Shown: one piece after another, positions 48,263 through 59,652 of the stretch | Layout of the letters: every line of letters begins with the position of its first letter | Numbering within the stretch: the first letter of the stretch is position 1 | Origin: Acanthosoma haemorrhoidale | Taxonomy: Eukaryota > Arthropoda > Insecta > Hemiptera > Acanthosomatidae | Assembly: GCA_930367205.1 (NCBI GenBank) | Contig: OV884009.1 | Span: 87,689,189 to 87,753,188 of the forward strand | Reading direction: 5' to 3' | Length of the DNA stretch: 64,000 nucleotides | Notes under the pieces: generated by a model | Told to the model about the DNA's origin: nothing | What the model saw: only the letters and a program-made list of their open reading frames with translations | Database searches by the model: none | Made by a program: the position numbers and the translations under genes

Positions 48263-49800
48263 TGTTTCAATACAATTAATAACAGCACATAGACATGGTA
48301 AAATGTTTTTATCGTAGTCATTTTTATGCTTCTCGGATAACAATGACAAGTAACAATTGTACCCATATATGCATATATTAATAATGATAATATTCTTAAA
48401 AGAACAATTACCCAATACAATCAGGTTAATAGTAAATTACTAATAGTAGACTAATGTTTAATACAATAACAATGACAGTCTAGTTTAAATGATAACAATA
48501 AGTAATACGCTATTATCCAATAGAAAAAAACCAATTGGTTAATAATAGTATTTATTATTGACAAATTGTTAAGTATGTAAATAAATGTATCTTATTTTGT
48601 ATATATCTAGTATGTACATGTATATATTATGACAATAAAGCTAATTAAAAAGATGATAGCATTTTTATTTTCCTAAATAACTAACTGTGCATGATAGTGG
48701 AGGGGTGGTCGTTGAGAATTTGTGATAACTACAAAACTATGAATGATGTTACATGAGGATTTAACACAAAATCATTGAAAATGTGGTATAATCCAGTTCT
48801 ATAAAGATGACACTTGAAAAAAACAAAAAAATTGTCGGTGTGACTCACGCTGGTATGCATTATTATAACTTGGCACTTAGCTCCCAATTAGGTAATACTT
48901 AAATTCCTTCAGGATCAATTTTGGTGCATGACTGGCTTGAATTTCCCTTATATGTTTTTTTAAAATCCTCGAAATTTAAAGTTAAAAAGGGGTTGTAGAT
49001 AAAAAAGTTTATATAATATGTAGACCTGAGCATAAATCTAATGTATATACACATATCGTTTATAGTATCAAACAAATTTATAATTTCAAACAAATTTAAG
49101 CATATAGATTAAAATCTACTTTCTTTGATGCTATTATTTTTAAATTAATTATGTTGCTTCCAGCTACTTGTATGTGTCTACATATAAATATTGATTTATA
49201 TTCTCATTGGATGTGATATTCCAGTATACCATATTTTATTTTTAATAATCGACGAGCTAAAAGAGGGAGGTTTTACTTTAAAATGGGTACAGGAAATTAT
49301 GATTATTGGTGGTTTTCACAAACGGGCTGGGGTAACCATACCTAATTTCTTTTTACGTTCCTGTCTTAATTGTATCCTTCACCATGGGAAAAATCGGAGC
49401 TTTAAACCTTAAATTCATTGACCCACGAAAAAAGTGGCGTACAACGAAAATCATACTTATTTGGCTTTAAGTTACTATTTTTCACCTTAAAATAACACTT
49501 CTGCAAAATACTGGATATAAGTACTGTAATAAAAAATGCGAAAGAAAGCAGTTTTATTATTCAGAAAAAAAATAGAAAATGATCCGGGAACTTAAACTCA
49601 CTAGTGCCAGAACAAACGTTATTCCCGTCTTTTAATTATTATAATAGAGGAAAATTATAACGTGTCAAGAGCTGTAGATGTATGTTCTAACTGAAGTAGA
49701 ATTTCAAAAAGGGGGAGCAAGAGTGGAGGGGATTGGTGGGAAGAATGTTGGGCTAGTACCATCTCTCTCCCCACTAACCCATCGGTAAACGCAAGTTAGA
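48263..49800. other. AT-rich intergenic DNA
   Basis: No coding frame or recognised repeat. Confidence 0.4.
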
Positions 49801-49805
49801 CAGAC

Positions 49806-50012
49806 TTCCTCCTCAAGCTCTAATGAATACTTCCATCCTTTTAGGCATGCTCCTTATTAGGTTACTTACAGCTTCTTGAGCTATTGCATCCCACTCTTCC
49901 ACTGTCTTATTTTACTGCTGTGGTAAGATTCTAGCAGGATCGATGCACCTCCCTAATCGTCCCCCAAGCTCATCCATTAAGTACTCTATTCGGTTTTAAG
50001 CTGGGCCACATC
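49806..50012 (-). pseudogene. Tc1-like transposase C-terminus
   Basis: Minus strand, reading NRIEYLMDELGGRLGRCIDP, ARILPQQ, stop, NKTVEEWDAIAQEAVSNLIR, SMPKRMEVFIRA, stop. This is the catalytic Glu region and the SMP.R....I.ARGG tail of Tc1 transposases. Everything N-terminal to the Glu is missing: the fragment ends where the 3' end of LINE copy A2 begins (about 50015). It differs from the 5.0-6.0 kb transposase, so it is another Tc1 lineage. Confidence 0.85.
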
Positions 50013-50014
50013 TA

Positions 50015-51352
50015 TATATTGAACTTCTTTATTGTGTTGAAATTACAATCTGCCTTATTAGGCAATAAGTAATTAAGATAAATGCTCTCATTCATACCAT
50101 ATTTACAATTCATCATTCACTCGCTCATTCATACAATATTCACAGACAGCCCAGAGGCCTCCCAAATCCACACCTTTGTCACCTCTCTCGCATACGAAAG
50201 AGGAAGCGGAGTCTTGGGAAGTCCCCCCACGCTCCTCCGTCACCGGATACGAACCAGTGGAGGCTGACCTAGAAGAGCTCGAGAGCCACAGACGCTCAGG
50301 ACATGATTGGAGAAACTGGCCATTACCAGGACTCCCACTGTCACTCATTTATAGCAGGTCACGAGGCCACTGCCGTTTCAGTCTCCGAGGAGGATTATAG
50401 GGATGAGTGGTGCAGTGCAATGACTGTGCTACGGGATTAGGGTGGTGGGAAAGGCTACTGTGGAATTTCATAAACTTGGAAGGGATGAGTTCAAGAATGT
50501 AGGGTATATTAAGATCGTTATGAAGGGTTTTGTTGCTGACGTAATAAGTGGCATTTACTATTGTTCTTAGGACTTTTGATTGAAAGGATTGGATACGCTT
50601 GATGTTTGACTTTTTTCTGTCCCCCATAGCTCTATTCCATATGTCCAGATTGGCTTGAGTATACCTTTGTAGATTAGTAATTTATTTTCTATTGAGAGAT
50701 GGGATGTCCTTTGAAGTAGTCTGTTCTTGTCTTTTTAGTCTCGTATGTGGGTTCCAGGTCAGTCGTTTGTCGAGATGGAAGCCTAAGTACCGTACTGTCT
50801 TGGATACAGGGAGAGGAATAGAATTAAAAGAAACTAGTGGACAAGACTTGCGACAGAGGGTGAAGGTAATGTGGGAACATTTTGCTTCACTAACTTTGAT
50901 CCCCCATTGGTAACACCAATACTCGATCTCATCAAGGTGTTTTTGAAGGTTATGGGATGCTATGCCGGGGTCTGGGTGGGATGACCAAGAAGGTATTGGA
51001 AGTAGAGGGGACATCAGCGGTGTATAGGTTATAGAGGACGGGGCCCAGGGCACTACTTTGTAGAACTCTGCATTTATGGGATGGTAGTTAGAATATTCTA
51101 AACCACAGCGGACTTTGCACTTCGGAAGAAGCGGTTTGAAAGGTAGGACTGTAGGATTAGGAAAAGGGTCTGTGGTAAATATCTTTTGAGCTTGTAGAGC
51201 AAACCTGCGTACCAAACCCTGTCAAAAGCTTGAGCTATATCAAAAAAGGCAGCAGTGCAATACTGTTTGGTTTCAAGGGCTACAACCAAACTGGTGTGTA
51301 GGAAAAATGTTTTTGGATTCAACAATTGGAAGTAGGGCCACATCAAAAACAT
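50015..51352 (-). mobile_element. Jockey-like LINE family A, 5'-truncated copy (A2)
   Basis: Minus strand. RT pieces in order: TAAFFDIAQAFDRVWYAGLL (first Asp box; 51352-51098), a frameshifted region in which the FADD catalytic box is missing, then HLDEIEYWCYQWGIKVSEAK, TVRYLGFHLDKRLTWNPHTR, frameshift, KSNIKRIQSFQSKVLRTIVN, and RRLKRQWPRDLL. The 3' UTR (50028-50340) matches copies A1 and A3 and ends with AATAAAG on the minus strand. The upstream part of ORF2 and all of ORF1 are absent. Inactive. Confidence 0.9.
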
Positions 51353-51359
51353 TACATTA

Positions 51360-52595
51360 TCTCAGTCATTTTCAGTTAAGTGTCAAGCAAAATCCACGTG
51401 GGCTCTCCAACGATCTGTTATGAATAGTTCTGTGGATGTACACTGAAAACGCAAATTCATTTCAACGTGTCTGTGAACAGCTTCAGCACAAAAAAAATCT
51501 TATAGCCTTCAAGGTGATCAGTGATACAAATGTGGATGACATTGTTTTTAGTGAATAAATGCTCATGTTTCTGTTTACACAATGCAACCAGAGAAGATTA
51601 AAGGGCACAATTCCATTATTTACAAGTAAATAAGAATCCCTACCTTTTTCCAAGAAACCATAAATACAAGCCGAGGTCAAAAATACAACAAAACAAAAAT
51701 TAAATAAATTTTGTGAAGTATGGCAAGTTTAATGGAACTTGAGACACCTTAGCAATCAAACAAACGATCGTGTTAATTATTTTTTATCGGACTAGGTTAT
51801 TATGAGCTATACCTTCAAAATATCAGCTTGATTTGATCATTTTTATAACTGTTATTCTAATGGCTTCGCTAAAACAAATTAAATAAGTATTTAATTTAAT
51901 TATATATTGTTATATGTGTTTGTAAGGAGGGTCTCGGGGAATAACAAATAAAGCAAGCTGAGCTTCAAAATTACAAAATTATGTTTTAGCATGCATGAAT
52001 GAACTTCAATGGGCTCAGTTATATTGGGAAGAGAGGTGGTGAATATAGTAAATGAAATGGATTCAACAAGATTGTCACACTGTAATTAACGAATTAAAGT
52101 TACGGGTACACTATGGATATTTACAAACACACATACTACACATGGTAGGTACACCCATGTCCACAACCGTCTCCAAACCCAACTAGGCCAACTAGTCCAG
52201 GGCCCATGCCCCCCCCCCCCGCCCCTGGAGGTCCACTACCTCTACGATAGTTTTTTACAACCAAATCTTTTTCTATTTTCTAACATGTTCACGGGAACGT
52301 TGTGTATTGACGTAATCGACACTTACAATTTAAAGTATAAACAGAACATAAAATTTGTTCTACCATATAAAGATAAATAACAATACAAATAATAGGACCA
52401 CTCAGCAGATAAAAGTGACAGGTTCTAGCGTAGAAACAATAAGGTAAATAAGGCGGCCACCAGATCGCAGCCTCGGTAAAAATCCCCTCTGGAAGGAATA
52501 AACTTCCATAGTAAATCGATAGTTGAACACTCCTTCCTGAGCCATGATAACACAAAATTCGGCATCCAGAGAATAACATGAATATCTCATTAATA
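51360..52595. other. Unassigned intergenic DNA
   Basis: No coding frame with known motifs. A C-rich run lies at 52209-52220. Confidence 0.4.
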
Positions 52596-52600
52596 GTCTG

Positions 52601-53171
52601 TGTCGGGAATTATGTCCCCAAGGTGGGATGAGGACGCCCGCCGCGGGCTAGGGTCGCTACCACCTGGCCACTGTCCGGCGAGCGTCACGAAAGAGATTAA
52701 ATGGGTGGACCTTTGCTGGCAGCTTTATTCGTATTGATCTGACTCCATAAGATCTTAGAAGGTATGTCCCGACAAAGTACTATGTTCAGGAGAAGAGCAA
52801 CAGGGTAAGTATTATAGTTAGTTTATGTGGTCTTGGAATGACCTCAAATTCACACTCGGTATCTAAGGGTAGGTGAAAACCGTCCGGATCCCAAAGGCGA
52901 GTGTGAACCGGAGAGAGGCAGACTGGATCGCCGTGGGAGACGCTACTAGGTAAAGTTTGTAGGGCCACGGCAACCGGGGACCGCGAGGAAGAGGTCTCTT
53001 CCAAAGAGGTGCTAGTTTTAGCGAGACGAAGGCAGAGAATCCCACTAGGAAGGTGTGGGGTCTGACAACACCGGACTATAACATAGCGAGGTTAGGAAAG
53101 AGAGATGCAGAGGTAGTTGAATAAGAAAGCGATGGTTCGAGTAGAGCAGCAAGTGCCAGTGCAGAGAGAGA

Positions 53172-53249
<78 letters not shown>

Positions 53250-53275
53250 AGTGTTCCAGGTTCCGGATTCTAACA
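52601..53275. mobile_element. Solo LTR, copy 2 (LTR-L family)
   Basis: 675 bp, starts TGTCGGG and ends TCTAACA, with a perfect 5-bp duplication GTCTG at 52596-52600 and 53276-53280. Its middle (52768-53110) matches copies 1 and 3. The first 130 bases differ from copies 1 and 3 apart from TGTCGGG, so it is a separate subfamily. An (AG)n tract occupies 53162-53248. No internal region, hence a solo LTR. Confidence 0.88.
53162..53248. repeat. (AG)n microsatellite inside the LTR
   Basis: Near-perfect AG run, one GG interruption near 53174. Confidence 0.96.
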
Positions 53276-53284
53276 GTCTGACGA

Positions 53285-53435
53285 AAGCTTTTTTTTTGCT
53301 TTTTTTTTTACCCTCCCAATCCCCTTAAAAATGACAAAAGTATTATTTACTATAGATTCTTAGACGAATCTATTTACGTATTATTTTTTGGATTTCCTGT
53401 ACCATCGGTAAACTCTATACAAGGTCTGAATCGGT
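53285..53435 (-). repeat. Dispersed hairpin repeat (R3), copy 2
   Basis: Reverse complement matches 36305-36445 block for block. The perfect 8-bp stem ATAGATTC/GAATCTAT is at 53352-53373, and an A-rich tail (poly-T on + at 53289-53310) ends it just beside the solo LTR. Confidence 0.78.
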
Positions 53436-53479
53436 CTAAAAGTTCTATAATCAATACAAGTAAAGTTTCAATACAATGA

Positions 53480-55800
53480 TACTCAATGTATTTGGCTTCA
53501 TTGACAAGACTCTACAAGGTGATGGGACTCACCTTTTTGATCAAACAAAAAGCTTAAAAACTAACTTACATACTAATTCTTAACCTAAATTTCCCCCGAC
53601 AGTCTGTTGCCATCGATTCGGGAGGGGTGGTGGGATCATACTGTTAAACACTGGATTTGTGAGGTGCTGCAACGCGTCGAAAAACTTTATGTGTCTCCGG
53701 TGGATGAACTCATCCACCGACGGCACATCAAGCAACGGGTGAAGGTAGGCGTTCTTTAACCTCTCGAGAGAGGTATACCGGACCACTTTTCGCATGATCC
53801 CATTCTAGAAACTTTGGAGACTTGTGGCTGTAGCGTCAGTCAAGTGGGTAAATAGCGGAGCACAGTACAGCAGAGCTGGCCGCAGGATACATTTATAGAT
53901 CATCAGTTTGAGACGTAGTGACAGATTGGGGGAAGTTAGCAAGTGCGAAAGCCGGTAAGACCTCTGTCGTACTCTTTTTAGTTTACTATTAAAATGAGTA
54001 GAGAAATGGAGATTCATTTTTATACCCAGATAGTAGAATGAGAAAACTGGTGAGTTCTCTTGCCCCCCTATACTATGTGATTTTGGCAAAGCTTTTTTGC
54101 CCTTTTGGTAAGAGAAGATTACACAGTCGATCTTTCCGGCGTTCACACAAATGTTCAACTTTCCCAGCCTGTCACTGTTCCAGATGTGTACATGCTGAAA
54201 AGAACCGCTCCTTGAGGAACTCCACAAGTCAGAGGGAATGGGTGAGAGAGGCAATCACCCACCCGTACCCTCACTGATCTGTCGTTCAAGAAGGAAACCA
54301 ACATCGTGATTAGTTCCTCTTGGCATTCCCAGTCACAAAGCTGTCAACACAGTATCCCGTGGGACACTGAGTCGAAAGCCTGCGTGCAGTCCAGCGAGAT
54401 CATAGCAGTCGCTGTATTTTTGTTGATTACGAGAGTGGCGTCCGTCTGTACCCTCACAAGCGGATGTTCTGTACTCAGATAAGCCTGAAACCCTGTTCAT
54501 AATCTTTTTGAGAATCTTCCCCATGTGAGGGAGGAGACTGATCGGGTGGTAGTGGGCGGGGTGGTCACCTTTCTTCTTGGGCTTCCACTGTGGGAACAAG
54601 ATAGCTTGTATCCACGCTATCGGCAAATATCGCAACCTGATACATGAATTGTACAGGTTGACGAGTTGGGCAATCCCTCTCCTCGGTAGCTGTTTCAGTA
54701 GTACAGTTTGCACCCCGTCGCGCCCTGATGTTTGATTTCCTGTATTTTGAAGTCTAAGAATATGGTCTGGCGCTTTTTGTAGCATGGGTGGCTTCGGGCT
54801 AAACTTTGGGATAGCAGTGTTTGCTGCATCGACGATAACCTTGGTCAGGATAGCTACCTGTCGATCCACTTCCTCTGTAGTGCGGAGAACAGGAACTGTA
54901 TGCAATTGGTGGTAAAGTTGCGATCGACATAGGTCTCAGTCAGCACGATGATAGTCGTACTTCGCGGGACGCGGGATCACAACTCTACCGTCAATGGAAT
55001 ACAGGACTGGCAGGTGGTCGGTCGTTACTAGGTCCAGTTTCCTGTTTGGATGTTTTGTGAGTAAAAGATCTAGGGTAGAGGTCTGTGCACTGTTACCTCT
55101 ATGGCGAAAGGTGTAGTTCTGGGGGTGTACGACAGTAAATGACGCCTTTACAAGGCTTTCCCCACTGGGTTGGCGGTGGCATTATTCAACAAGGAATGCC
55201 ACGCATTTAAGTCTCCGACAACCCAGTAGTTATTTCTCTTGGCACACTCTTTAATAAGAGCTGAGAACTCTTGGAGAGACGCCCTCAGTCTCTTATACAT
55301 GGCGGTGAGATAAATGGATGTCCCCAAATTTACCCTCACCGTCAAGTGGCAGAGCCACTTTCATCCATGTGATGCCGTGTCAAGATCCACCAAAACTCCA
55401 TCGTACCCATTGGTCCGTTAAATGGCAACTGAGTAGCCCTTTAGCCTTACGCTCTGGCTAACTATTCTCGTGTCCGTCAGGACGACGATTTCCGGTGTGG
55501 AGATCGCTATAAGCGCCTCCTGATAAGATCGGTGTGGTGGTGGGTGCCTTTTGCGTTTTTCTACCAGCGGGCTGTTGTCGGGTTTGGACCGGTAGTGGCT
55601 ATCTGTGTTGGACCAGCGGCGGGTTCTCTATCTTCTTCTGCTGCAGCTTGCAGCTTCTTCCGTACGGGCCGTCTCTATACGAGGCCACAGGCCACATGTC
55701 GCAGTCTTGAGAATCGTGTGCCCGCGTACACCGGACACACACGATTTTTTGGCCACAGTGATTTATTGTGTTATTGTGAAGTTCAAAAATCAAAAACATA
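53480..55800 (-). mobile_element. Jockey-like LINE family B, rearranged copy (B2)
   Basis: Minus strand. It begins with a CCHC-type gag remnant (about 55770-55700, NHCGQKIVCVRCTRAHDSQD then C), then an endonuclease remnant (VRVNLGTSIYLTAMYKRLRA, YWVVGDLNAWHSLL), RT start (PAHYHPISLLPHMGKILKKI), and, after a large deletion that removes the FADD box, the RT thumb and C-terminus (RQRSYRLSHLLTSPNLSLRL, SVDEFIHRRHIKFFDALQHL) ending NLG-stop at 53580. A short 3' UTR holds a hairpin at 53517-53534. Sequence differs from B1 and B4 at many residues, so it is an older subfamily. Confidence 0.85.
55701..55770 (-). pseudogene. Gag zinc-knuckle remnant of copy B2
   Basis: Reads NHCGQKIVCVRCTRAHDSQD, then C: the end of one CCHC knuckle and a complete CX2CX3HX4C. 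It matches the knuckle array of copy B1 at 59800-59945. Confidence 0.75.
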
Positions 55801-55810
55801 TATACAATAT

Positions 55811-56983
55811 TTATATATAAACAGGGTTTATTAAATACTGTAGGGAGTCGAAAAATTTGATATGTCTACGCTGGATAAATTCATCCACCGTAGGCAAATC
55901 AAAGATCTCGTGGAGTTCACTTTTGCTCCGCTGCTGGAATGAAGTATGTCTGACCACTTTCATCAGTATACCGTTTTGGAATTGTTGGAGTCGCCGAGGT
56001 GTCGTATACGTCAGATGACGAAAAAGCGGTGCACCATACAGCAGAGTAGGCCTGAGTACACTCTTGTAAATCAATAGCTTCAGGCGCAGTGATAGATTGG
56101 GGGAAGTCAATAAATGCGTAAGCCGGTAAGACTTCATGCGAGTTTGCTTCAACTTCTTCGTAAAATGGTTACTAAAACAGAGGTGTCTGTCCATTTTAAT
56201 TCCCAAATATACTAGGTTGTTTGCTGGTGAATTTTCCTCCGTTCCTACTATGTAACTAGTAGGTAGCGGACTTTTTCCCTTTTGAAAAGAGAAAATTACG
56301 CAGTCAATCTTACCCGCCTTTACAGAGTTATTGAGTCTCCCCAATCTCTCACTGATCTGGTTACAGGCTACTTCAGCCTGTCTAAGAGCTACCTTGGCGC
56401 TCATACTGCTACTGTACACCGCTATGTCATCAGCGAAAGCAGTAACTGTTGTGTTTTTAAATCGGGATCCTACAATTTCAGACGTGTACACGTTGAATAG
56501 TACAGGGGATTAAACGGCTCCTTGGGTTACTCCACAGGTCAGTGGCACAGCTTCGGAGAAGCTATCACCCACCCGCACCCTCATCGATCTGTTTTTCAGG
56601 AAGCTAGCCAGACTTGAATAGAGTTGCTCCGGGCAATCCCGGTCGCAGAGCATTTGACACAGTGTCCCGTGGAATACCGAGTCGAATGCTTGAGTGCTGT
56701 CAATCAAAATCATAGCCGTGGCTATGTTTCTATTCACGTTATGGCTAGATTCTGACTGTACCTTCAGAAGGGGATGCTCTTTGCTCATACTGGATTGAAA
56801 TCCAGTCTGTTCTGGCGGAACAATATCATTTTCCGAGCAGTAATTTTTGAGATAATTCAATAGAATTTTCTCAAAAATTGTTCCCATCTGCGGTAGCAAG
56901 CTGATCGTGTGGTAGTGGGCTGGGTGATGATGATGAGAGAATTCACAACGACCTTGGCTTGCTGATCTCTCGTCCTGTACCAT
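55811..56983 (-). pseudogene. Reverse transcriptase region of copy B1
   Basis: Reads PAHYHTISLLPQMGTIFEKI, AMILIDSTQAFDSVFHGTLC (first Asp), RVRVGDSFSEAVPLTCGVTQ then GAV and a TAA stop (56510-56512) where family copy B4 continues. It resumes TVTAFADDIAVYSSSMSAKV with the catalytic FADD box, then the thumb (RMKSYRLTHLLTSPNLSLRL) and VDEFIQRRHIKFFDSLQYL. The GVPQG box has P-to-T. Relative to fragment B3, about 100 residues between VVVNSL and HPAHYH are deleted, and the junction adds His codons from a GAT run on the + strand. Confidence 0.9.
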
Positions 56984-57011
56984 CTACTCTTCCAATTGTT
57001 GCGCAAGGCAA

Positions 57012-57860
57012 TCATTTTAAGAATATGGTCTGGAGGTGGTCGCAGGGAGGATGGCATGGGAATGAACTTTCAGCTATGAAAGTTAGTTGAAGATCTACTT
57101 CTTCTTTCGTGCGCAGAATTGGTACTGTATGCAGGTTATGGTAAATTTGCGACCGATACAGCTCCCAGTCGGCACGACGGTAGTCGTATCTCGTGGGGCG
57201 AGGGGTCACCACTTCACCATCCACTACGTACAGTGCTGGCCTGTGGTCAGACGTAATAAAGTCAAGGGTGGTGCAACTAGTGATACGGTGGGGTTGTCTT
57301 GTCAGTAGTAAGTCAATCGTCGAGGTAGCCTGTAGGTTACCTCTATGTTGAAAAGTAAAAGTCTGGGGGTGAACGACCGTAAACGGCGTTCTCACCAGGA
57401 GTCCCCCAGCCATGATTGTTGCGGTATTATACCATAGCGTGTGTCTCGCATTGAGGTATCCCACCACCCAGTGGCTAGAACTCTGCGCACATGCGTGTAA
57501 CAGGGCTGAGTACTCCTGGAGAGACGCGTACGGTCTTCGGTATAGAGCGGTAAGGTAAATGGGTTTCCCCAAATTTACCTTAACTCTCAGGTGGTGAAGC
57601 CTGGGATTACTTGTGTGGATCAGTGGTGAAGCCACTACCTTCCAATTGATACCAAGACGTATAGCAATGAGAACACCGCCGTAACCGGTGACCTTTTCAA
57701 TGGCAGTAGAATAACCTTTGATGTGGTTCGATTGTGCAGACACCCTCATGTCTGTCAAACCTACAATATCTGGTCGGTAGAGTGCTAACAACTCTTCTAC
57801 CTCATATATTTTGGTCAGGAGACCATCGACGTTAAAATTTAATATATGTTGATCTACCAT
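57012..57860 (-). pseudogene. ORF2 APE-type endonuclease of copy B1
   Basis: 282 codons, open from MVDQHILNFNVDGLLTKIYE. The AP-endonuclease fold nicks target DNA for target-primed reverse transcription. Visible boxes: NFNVDGL (N-terminal Asn), LTDMRV where most relatives have an ET/Q acidic residue, VKVNLGKPIYLTALYRRPYA, HWVVGYLNARHTLWYN (usual GDFNAHH box, with D-to-Y change), and DFITSDHRPALYVV with the catalytic SDH. It ends out of frame with the RT because of the downstream deletion. The ATG at 57860 follows ORF1 by a short spacer, as in Jockey elements. Confidence 0.88.
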
Positions 57861-58139
57861 TTTTGTTGATTAGCAGATATTATAGCCATAAACATTTGGC
57901 TGCAGAAATCGACGAGGGTAGTTACCTATTGCGGTCCACATTCAAGGTCTTGGCGCTGGTCGTTTGTCAAGAACGTTAATCTAGGATCTAGATACTTACG
58001 TCCTCTAATATTTTCTGAAGTGTCTTCCGTGTGGTCTGGGAACCTGGTCGACGTGGTGGGGGGTCGTTCTCGACGAGGAGGGGGCATCTAGGTCTTCATT
58101 ACGGTCCTGGAAGCGCTGAAGAGCGGATTCTCCCAAGCG

Positions 58140-59186
58140 TTGGTAGTAGTAGTAGTAGTAGTCCCCCTTCTGAAGGTGCAGTCAGAAGTTAGCCATAACA
58201 TGAATAAAAACATAGCCACGGCTATGATTTCCATTGATTGCACCCAAGCATTCGACTCAGTGTCTCACGGGACACTGTGTCAAATGCTTTGCGACCGGGA
58301 ATGCCCGGAACAACTGTATTCAATTCTGGCTAGCTTCCTGAAAAACAGATCGCTGCGGGTGCGGGTTGGTGATAGCTTCTCCGAAGCTGTGCCACTGACC
58401 TGTGGAGTACCCCAAGGCGCCGTCTTATCCCCTGTACTATTCAACGTATACACGTCTGAGATTGTCGGAGCCCGGTACAAAAATACCACAGTTACTGCTT
58501 TCGCAGATGACATAGCGGTGTACAGCAGCAGCATGAGTGCCAAGGTAGCTCTAAGACAGGCTGAAGCAGCCTGTAACCAGATCAGTGAGAGATTGGGGAG
58601 ACTCAATATCTCTGTAAACGCGGGTAAGACTGACTGTGTAATTTTCTCTTTTCAAAAGGGAAAAAGCCCGCTCCTCACTAGTTACATAGTAGGAACAGAG
58701 AAAAATTCACCAGCCAACAACCTAGTATATCTGGGAATTAAAATGGACAGACACCTCCATTTTAGTAACCATTTTGCGAAGAAGTTGAAGCATACACGCA
58801 TGAAGTCTTACCGGCTTACGCACTTATTGACTTCCCCCAATCTATCACTACGTCTCAAGCTACTAATTTACAAGAGCATACTCAGGCCTACTCTGCTGTA
58901 TGGTGCACCGCTATTTCGTTATCTGACGTACACGACAGCTAAGAAACTCCAACAATTCCAAAACGGTATACTGATGAAATTGGTCAGAGGTACTTCATTA
59001 GAGCAGCGAAGAAACAGTGAGCTGCATGAGATATTTGAGCTGCCTACGGTGGATGAATTCATCCAGCGTAGACATATCAAATTTTTCGACTCATTACAAT
59101 ATCTAACAAACCCGGTGTTTAACACTATAACCCCCGCTCCGTTCCCCCAACGATGGCAGGACGCTGTCGCGGCTGGAACACTCTAG
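58140..59186 (+). CDS. Truncated LINE reverse transcriptase, open frame
   Basis: 348 codons without a stop. The first 8 or so residues (MVVVVVVV) are only the target site and GTA run, so the element's own sequence starts PLLKVQSEVSHNMNKN. RT boxes: SIDCTQAFDSVSHGTL (first Asp, near residue 33), TCGVPQGAVLSPVLFNVYT (residues 87-105) and TAFADDIAVYSSS with catalytic FADD at 121-124. The thumb and C-terminus follow, ending RWQDAVAAGTL. Endonuclease and the RT N-terminus are missing, so the product would not be a working LINE protein. No evidence that it is expressed. Confidence 0.9.
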   Translation: MVVVVVVVPLLKVQSEVSHNMNKNIATAMISIDCTQAFDSVSHGTLCQMLCDRECPEQLYSILASFLKNRSLRVRVGDSFSEAVPLTCGVPQGAVLSPVLFNVYTSEIVGARYKNTTVTAFADDIAVYSSSMSAKVALRQAEAACNQISERLGRLNISVNAGKTDCVIFSFQKGKSPLLTSYIVGTEKNSPANNLVYLGIKMDRHLHFSNHFAKKLKHTRMKSYRLTHLLTSPNLSLRLKLLIYKSILRPTLLYGAPLFRYLTYTTAKKLQQFQNGILMKLVRGTSLEQRRNSELHEIFELPTVDEFIQRRHIKFFDSLQYLTNPVFNTITPAPFPQRWQDAVAAGTL

Positions 59187-59485
59187 TCCTAGGTTCTAGG
59201 TAGAGATTTAGTTTGTTTTGTTTTGTTTAGTTGTTTTGTTTTGTTCCTAGTGTTTAGTGTTGGTGTTGGTGACAAATAGAAGGTGAGCCTCATCACCTAG
59301 TGTTGTATAAGAACGATGAACTTTTAACAACAATAAAAATTTTATTACATTATGCACTCCGCCAAATGCATGTAAATGCAGAAAGAGGAGAAATATGTAA
59401 TCCAATTATTTTATTATTTATTTTCAGTACATTGTATTATTTTGTTGAGGTTTTGAAATAAAAAAAAAAAAAAAAAAAAAAAAAA
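58148..59485 (+). mobile_element. Jockey-like LINE family B, 5'-truncated insertion (B4)
   Basis: Plus-strand copy inserted in reverse inside ORF1 of B1. It begins with a (GTA) run, holds most of the RT, a 3' UTR of about 275 bases and a 25-base poly-A (59461-59485). The target duplication CGTTGGTAGT lies at 58138-58147 and 59486-59495. The start within the RT is usual for incomplete reverse transcription. With an intact frame and pure A tail it is the youngest LINE here. Confidence 0.95.
59281..59298 (+). other. Conserved 3' UTR hairpin of LINE family B
   Basis: AGGTGA-GCCTCA-TCACCT, a perfect 6-bp stem with 6-base loop. Copy B2 has the same stem with loop GTCCCA on its sense strand at 53534-53517. 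It may be a recognition element for the RT, by analogy with other LINEs. Confidence 0.6.
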
Positions 59486-59495
59486 CGTTGGTAGT

Positions 59496-59652
59496 ACTTA
59501 TTAACAACAATCTGAAAGTATTATATTTTATGCACTCCTTAATATGCATCTGCGAATGCAGCACGAGGGGACAATTGTAATTCCAAATTTATTTATTTAT
59601 TTTTGTCATTGTATGCATATTATCAATAAAGAGGTTTTGAAAGAAAAAAAAA
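59496..59652 (+). mobile_element. LINE family B 3'-end-only insertion (B5)
   Basis: 157 bases matching the last part of B4 (TTATGCACTCC, a GCAT...ATGC stem, TTATTTATTT, GAGGTTTTGAAA) and ending in an A run. It is flanked by the same CGTTGGTAGT at 59486-59495 and 59653-59662. Several differences from the B4 UTR show it is not a simple local duplication. Confidence 0.88.

Noticed and set aside
48119..48420. Tyr-Ile repeat open frames
   Set aside because: Translation of the TA/TG microsatellite.
58280..58606. Minus-strand open frame opposite the LINE RT
   Set aside because: Antisense shadow of the RT frame, which has the diagnostic boxes.
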